Positions 34,253-37,949 of a DNA stretch of 37,949 bases are shown here, piece after piece. This DNA is from Candidatus Ventrousia excrementavium (GTDB lineage Bacteria > Bacillota > Clostridia > Oscillospirales > Butyricicoccaceae), in NCBI GenBank assembly GCA_018714845.1, contig DVMR01000063.1, positions 1 to 37,949 on the forward strand, in the 5' to 3' direction. The position numbers and the translations under genes are program-made. Position 1 is the stretch's first letter. Each line of letters begins with the position of its first letter. Under the pieces are notes generated by a model. The model was not told the origin of the DNA. It worked only from the letters and a program-made list of their open reading frames with translations, and searched no databases.

Positions 34253-35833
34253 ATGAGACATTTGAATCGACGAATATTATCACTGCTGACCGCTGCAGCT
34301 TTGGCACTGACACTACCGGGATGCAGCACCGCGCAGGATACAACAGATACCGCCGCCGAATTGGCTACCGAAATTCTGCTCTCGGACGACGGCATCACTG
34401 TAAATGGTCAGACTGCGTCTGATGACTCAAGCAGTGCCGTCTATGTGGGGGCCGACATTGTTTATTATGAGAGTGGTCACGACGAAACTTATGGCGAGGG
34501 TACAGAAGCAGATGCCCACTCTGCTGATGAAGCAGCGCGACATACGGTTGTTACCATCACTGAACCGGGAATGTACCGCCTCAGCGGTCAGCTGAGCACA
34601 GGGCAGGTTGCCGTTGACCTGGGAGAAGACGCCGAAGACGACCCTAATGCTGTTGTCACCCTGGTGTTGGACGGGGTTGACATCACCTGTACTGTGGCTC
34701 CAGCTGTCATTTTCTATCATGTTTATGAATGCGGCAGTACAGATGCTGAGACAGCAAGCGGAACTGTGGACACCAGTGCAGCCGGTGCCAATGTCTACCT
34801 GGCCGACGGCTCAGAAAATATTGTAAACGGCTCTTATGTAGCACGCATTTATGAAGAAGGAACAACCGACAAGCTACATAAATATGACGGTGCCTTTTAT
34901 AGCAAAATGTCCATGAACATCGATGGCGAAGGTTCTCTGGTCATCAATGCTGAAAACGAGGGGCTGGATACTGAGCTGCATCTGACGATAAACGGCGGCA
35001 ATATTTCCATCACAGCGCAAAATGACGGCATCAATACCAATGAAGACGGTGTTTCGGTCACCACTGTTAACGGCGGAAATCTGACCATCAACGCCGGTCT
35101 GGGCGCCGAAGGAGATGGTATTGATTCCAATGGCTTTTTGACTATCAATGGCGGAACCATTGTCACAATGGCCAATGAGCAAAGCCCTGAAGGCGGCATT
35201 GACGCTGACAGCGACATCACCATCAACGGCGGCACACTCATTGCCCTGGGCATCCGCAATGACTCTGTCAGCGAACAGTCCGAGCAGTTGTATATGGAGC
35301 TTTCCATGAGCAGTGTCTGCCCGGAAGGCAGCGAAGTTGTCGTTTCGGATCCGGAAGGAAATGAAATTTTCAGTTTTGCAGCGCAAAAGAGTTTTCAAAG
35401 CCTGACCCTGTCCTCACCGGATCTTGTACTGGACACGGCGTACACTGTCACTATTGATGGGGTTCAACAGCAATATACCGGCACCGGTACCTTTGGCGGC
35501 GGACGGATGCCCATGAGTGGCCAGGAGCGTCCCAATCGGGATGGGGAATCATCCCCGCCAGACGGCGAACCCAACGGACAATCGCCGGATGCCCTCCCGA
35601 ATGAAGACCAACCAACTCCACCCGGCGAACAACCCAGCAGTCCTAATGAACAAACCACTCCGCAGGACAGTGAACAGACAGACAGACCGTCTGCTCCCCC
35701 AGATGAACAGCGTCCTGAACGCGATGAACAATCTGCGCCGACCGGCAATGAAGAAGAGCGGCAGGGTTCAGGTACCTTTATTCTGACAGAAACACAAAAA
35801 AGCTTTTCATGTGTTTCTCCGACCGCCGCCTGA
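34253..35833 (+). CDS. Carbohydrate-binding (Cthe_2159/DUF4353-type) beta-helix lipoprotein
   Basis: 526 aa from ATG 34253; TTG 34262 (523 aa) has a better-spaced AAGGA and may be the true start. A lipoprotein signal ends in the lipobox LPGC (Cys at about residue 23). The core shows right-handed beta-helix repeats of the type LTINGGNISITAQNDGI, LTINGG and ITINGGTLIALGI (about residues 240-350), as in Cthe_2159, which binds polygalacturonate. A Pro/Glu/Asp/Gln-rich stretch (about 420-508) then precedes a final GTFILTETQKSF strand. It is probably surface-anchored; a polysaccharide ligand is inferred. It has no detectable catalytic motif. Confidence 0.82.
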   Translation: MRHLNRRILSLLTAAALALTLPGCSTAQDTTDTAAELATEILLSDDGITVNGQTASDDSSSAVYVGADIVYYESGHDETYGEGTEADAHSADEAARHTVVTITEPGMYRLSGQLSTGQVAVDLGEDAEDDPNAVVTLVLDGVDITCTVAPAVIFYHVYECGSTDAETASGTVDTSAAGANVYLADGSENIVNGSYVARIYEEGTTDKLHKYDGAFYSKMSMNIDGEGSLVINAENEGLDTELHLTINGGNISITAQNDGINTNEDGVSVTTVNGGNLTINAGLGAEGDGIDSNGFLTINGGTIVTMANEQSPEGGIDADSDITINGGTLIALGIRNDSVSEQSEQLYMELSMSSVCPEGSEVVVSDPEGNEIFSFAAQKSFQSLTLSSPDLVLDTAYTVTIDGVQQQYTGTGTFGGGRMPMSGQERPNRDGESSPPDGEPNGQSPDALPNEDQPTPPGEQPSSPNEQTTPQDSEQTDRPSAPPDEQRPERDEQSAPTGNEEERQGSGTFILTETQKSFSCVSPTAA

Positions 35834-35843
35834 ATTACTTCAA

Positions 35844-35880
35844 AAAAGCTCCGGACATCAACATGATGTCCGGAGCTTTT
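35844..35880. terminator. Bidirectional terminator between the lipoprotein gene and clpX
   Basis: A perfect 17-bp inverted repeat (35844-35860 with 35864-35880) with a 3-nt centre. It has T-rich flanks on both strands and lies between the convergent stops at 35833 (plus) and 35893 (minus). It can end transcription from both sides. Confidence 0.9.
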
Positions 35881-35892
35881 CTTTGAAAGCTG

Positions 35893-37179
35893 CTAAGATT
35901 TAACACGCTCAGACCGGGCTGCTGGTTTTACATCCCGGCGCTCAGCACGCATACCCGTGACAACCTGCGGCTGCTCGGCATTTTTGACTGTGTCTTCCGT
36001 GATGACGACCTTAACAATCGTCGGGTCCGAAGGGACACGATACATAATATCGGTCATAATGCCCTCCATGATAGACCGCAGGCCACGCGCACCCGTACTG
36101 CGCTCCATCGTCTTTTCCGCAATGGCATCCAAGGCGCCGGGCGTGAACTCCAGCTCGACCCCATCATACTCAAACAACTTGGCATATTGCTTGGTCAGAG
36201 CATTTTTGGGGTCAGTCAGAATGTGCCGCAGCGCATTTTTGTCCAGTGCGTCCAGCGTTACGAGTATTGGCAGACGCCCCACCAGCTCGGGAATAATGCC
36301 ATATTTGACGATATCGTGATGCTCGGCTTTTTGCAAAATAGTCGTATCTTCCTTTTCGGCCTTTCCCTTGACCTCAGCACCAAAGCCGATGCCCTTTTTG
36401 CCGATGCGCTTGTCAATAATTTTGTCCAGCCCGTCAAAAGCGCCGCCGCAGATAAACAGGATGTTGGTCGTATCGATTTGAATAAACTCCTGCTGCGGGT
36501 GCTTTCGGCCGCCCTGCGGCGGCACGTTGGCCACCGTACCCTCAAGAATTTTGAGCAGCGCCTGCTGCACGCCTTCGCCTGAAACATCCCGCGTAATGGA
36601 CGGATTCTCGCTTTTGCGCGCAATTTTATCAAGTTCATCAATATAAATGATACCGCGCTGAGCCAGTTCAACGTCAAAGTCTGCCGCCTGAATCAGACGA
36701 AGCAAAATGTTTTCGACATCTTCGCCCACATATCCTGCCTCGGTCAGCGTTGTTGCATCAGCGATGGCAAAGGGTACATGCAGCGTGCGAGCCAGCGTCT
36801 GTGCCAGAAAAGTCTTGCCGACGCCAGTCGGCCCCAGCATCAGAATATTGCTCTTTTGCACCTCAACATCGCTGTCGTCGGTGTGCATGATGCGCTTGTA
36901 GTGATTGTATACCGCCACAGACAGCGCTATCTTAGCGCGGTCCTGTCCGATGACATATTCGTCCAAACTTTTTTTGATTTCAGCCGGGGTGGGCAACTTG
37001 TCCCCCAGCTCAAAACGGGCCTCTGCCCTTTCCTGCTCCGCCTCGTCTGCAATCAGGTCTGCGCAAATCTCAACACATTCGTTGCAGATATAGGCGCCCG
37101 GTCCCGCAATAATGCGCTTGACCTCGTCCTGCGTACGGCCGCAGAAGCTGCACCGTATTTCTCTTTTATCATTCGGCAT
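35893..37179 (-). CDS. clpX: ATP-dependent Clp protease ATP-binding subunit ClpX
   Basis: 428 aa. The N-terminal zinc-binding domain has C10, C13, C32 and C35. The AAA+ module follows with Walker A GPTGVGKT, Walker B IIYIDEID, the pore-loop GYVGED and the ClpP-binding loop region near IGFGAEVK. It unfolds tagged substrates and feeds them to ClpP. ATG 37179 has GAGGAA upstream. It lies just downstream of clpP; lon, its usual next neighbour, is displaced by the plus-strand cassette. Confidence 0.98.
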   Translation of the reverse strand: MPNDKREIRCSFCGRTQDEVKRIIAGPGAYICNECVEICADLIADEAEQERAEARFELGDKLPTPAEIKKSLDEYVIGQDRAKIALSVAVYNHYKRIMHTDDSDVEVQKSNILMLGPTGVGKTFLAQTLARTLHVPFAIADATTLTEAGYVGEDVENILLRLIQAADFDVELAQRGIIYIDELDKIARKSENPSITRDVSGEGVQQALLKILEGTVANVPPQGGRKHPQQEFIQIDTTNILFICGGAFDGLDKIIDKRIGKKGIGFGAEVKGKAEKEDTTILQKAEHHDIVKYGIIPELVGRLPILVTLDALDKNALRHILTDPKNALTKQYAKLFEYDGVELEFTPGALDAIAEKTMERSTGARGLRSIMEGIMTDIMYRVPSDPTIVKVVITEDTVKNAEQPQVVTGMRAERRDVKPAARSERVKS

Positions 37180-37199
37180 GTCTGTTCCTCACTGAATGA

Positions 37200-37223
37200 G
37201 CCCGGCGGCACAGGCCGCCGGGC
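37200..37223 (-). other. GC-rich hairpin between clpP and clpX
   Basis: A perfect 10-bp stem (37214-37223 with 37200-37209) with a 4-nt loop, lying between the clpP stop and the clpX Shine-Dalgarno. No T run follows on the minus strand, so it is more likely an mRNA stability, processing or partial-attenuation element than a terminator. Confidence 0.6.
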
Positions 37224-37238
37224 AAGCTCGCTAAACTT

Positions 37239-37820
37239 TCAGCGTTTGTCCATGATTTTGTCGACCAGGCCGTATTTCTTGGCTTCTTGCGCCGACATAA
37301 AATTGTCGCGGTCCGTATCGCGCTCGATAATCTCCAGCGGCTGACCGGTCCGCTCGCTCATGATGCGGTTGAGCTTGTCGCGGGTTTTCAAAATCCATTC
37401 TGTACGGATTTTCATATCCGAGGCCTGCCCCTGAGTTCCGCCCATAGGCTGATGAATCATAATCTCACTGTTTGGCAGCGCATAGCGCTTGCCTTTGGCG
37501 CCGGCACACAGCAGAAAAGCACCCATACTGGCCGCCATGCCGACGCAGATGGTAGAAACATCACACTTGACGTACTGCATGGTGTCGTAGATTGCCATGC
37601 CGGCGCTGACCGAGCCGCCGGGGCTGTTAATGTAAAAGCTGATGTCCTTGTCCGGGTCCTGCGCTTCGAGATACAAAAGCTGTGCGACAACCAGGCTGGC
37701 CGTCTGGTCGTTGACCTCGTCAGACAGGATGATGATGCGATCGTTGAGCAGCCGTGAAAAAATATCATACGAGCGCTCACCGCGGTTGGTTTGTTCGACT
37801 ACCATGGGAATATAGGCCAT
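37239..37820 (-). CDS. clpP: ATP-dependent Clp protease proteolytic subunit
   Basis: 193 aa. The catalytic triad S98 (GMAASMGA), H123 (MIHQP) and D172 falls at the same residue numbers as in B. subtilis Clp[13 protein letters not shown] forms the oxyanion region. It assembles a tetradecameric barrel loaded by ClpX. ATG 37820 has AAAGGAG upstream, 32 nt after the tig stop. Confidence 0.98.
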   Translation of the reverse strand: MAYIPMVVEQTNRGERSYDIFSRLLNDRIIILSDEVNDQTASLVVAQLLYLEAQDPDKDISFYINSPGGSVSAGMAIYDTMQYVKCDVSTICVGMAASMGAFLLCAGAKGKRYALPNSEIMIHQPMGGTQGQASDMKIRTEWILKTRDKLNRIMSERTGQPLEIIERDTDRDNFMSAQEAKKYGLVDKIMDKR

Positions 37821-37852
37821 TGTGATGCTCCTTTCAATGCAATAGCATTATT

Positions 37853-37949
37853 TTACTCGGTCTTAGGAGATTTTTTTGTCGTTTTCTTGGCGGGCTTCTC
37901 TTCTTCGCCGGACTCAGCCTTTTTAGACGCACGCTTTGCAGGCTTCTTC
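37853..37949 (-). CDS. tig: Trigger factor, C-terminal tail (cut by window edge)
   Basis: Only the last 31 codons are present. They encode a Lys/Ala/Glu-rich tail (it ends KPAKKTTKKSPKTE) before TAA at 37853. The call rests mainly on the conserved order tig-clpP-clpX and on such charged tails occurring in clostridial trigger factors. No folded-domain sequence is visible. Trigger factor is the ribosome-bound chaperone and prolyl isomerase. Confidence 0.65.
   Translation of the reverse strand, partial: KKPAKRASKKAESGEEEKPAKKTTKKSPKTE

Overview
The window reads as a chromosomal segment of a spore-forming member of the Clostridia. Oscillospirales or Butyricicoccus-like relatives are a guess from gene content and the fairly GC-rich coding. 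The evidence is a complete spoIIIAA-AH operon, yunB, ytfJ/gerW and dacF, the fused ispH-rpsA gene typical of Clostridia, and the chromosomal orders dxs-tlyA-nadK, xseA-xseB-ispA, scpA-scpB and tig-clpP-clpX. It is a dense housekeeping region: no stretch over 300 bases lacks a gene, and no tRNA, rRNA, CRISPR array, insertion sequence or phage gene was seen.

Layout on the minus strand, in transcription order from the right end: tig (3' end only), clpP, clpX. A plus-strand cassette then interrupts: a four-gene peptide ABC importer (dppBCDF-like, about 30347-34136) followed by a beta-helix lipoprotein gene (34253-35833). The minus strand resumes at a strong sigma-A-type lon promoter with lon, engB, lysA, an M50 protease, scpA, scpB, a DUF2953 gene, ytfJ, dacF, rluB, a RpiR-type regulator, a BaiN/HI0933-type flavoprotein, cmk, plsC and ispH-rpsA. 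No terminator is visible until after ispH-rpsA. Next come yunB and ligA (terminator), spoIIIAA to spoIIIAH, an Asp23-family gene (terminator), then nusB, a TsaD/Kae1-like paralogue, xseA, xseB, ispA and a YuiD-type membrane protein. The last group is dxs, tlyA and nadK (5' end only).

Functional themes: isoprenoid synthesis (dxs, ispH, ispA), protein quality control (tig, clpP, clpX, lon), chromosome maintenance and repair (ligA, xseAB, scpAB), ribosome and RNA modification (tlyA, rluB, nusB, S1), envelope precursors (plsC, lysA, dacF) and the mother-cell feeding-tube apparatus of sporulation (spoIIIA). Many neighbours overlap through ATGA, TGATG or TAATG junctions, so translational coupling is common.

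The points most worth a second look are: (1) a full Shine-Dalgarno and ATG exactly at the IspH/S1 domain boundary of the fused gene, which could yield free S1; (2) an M50 protease whose only well-placed start codon is ATT; (3) a TsaD/Kae1 paralogue that keeps its metal ligands, embedded between nusB and xseA; (4) the ABC-importer and lipoprotein cassette between clpX and lon, with an altered ABC signature and no binding-protein gene; and (5) matching sigma-E-type promoters in front of spoIIIAA and yunB. Everything here was read by eye. Promoter and fold calls are pattern matches, not computations.
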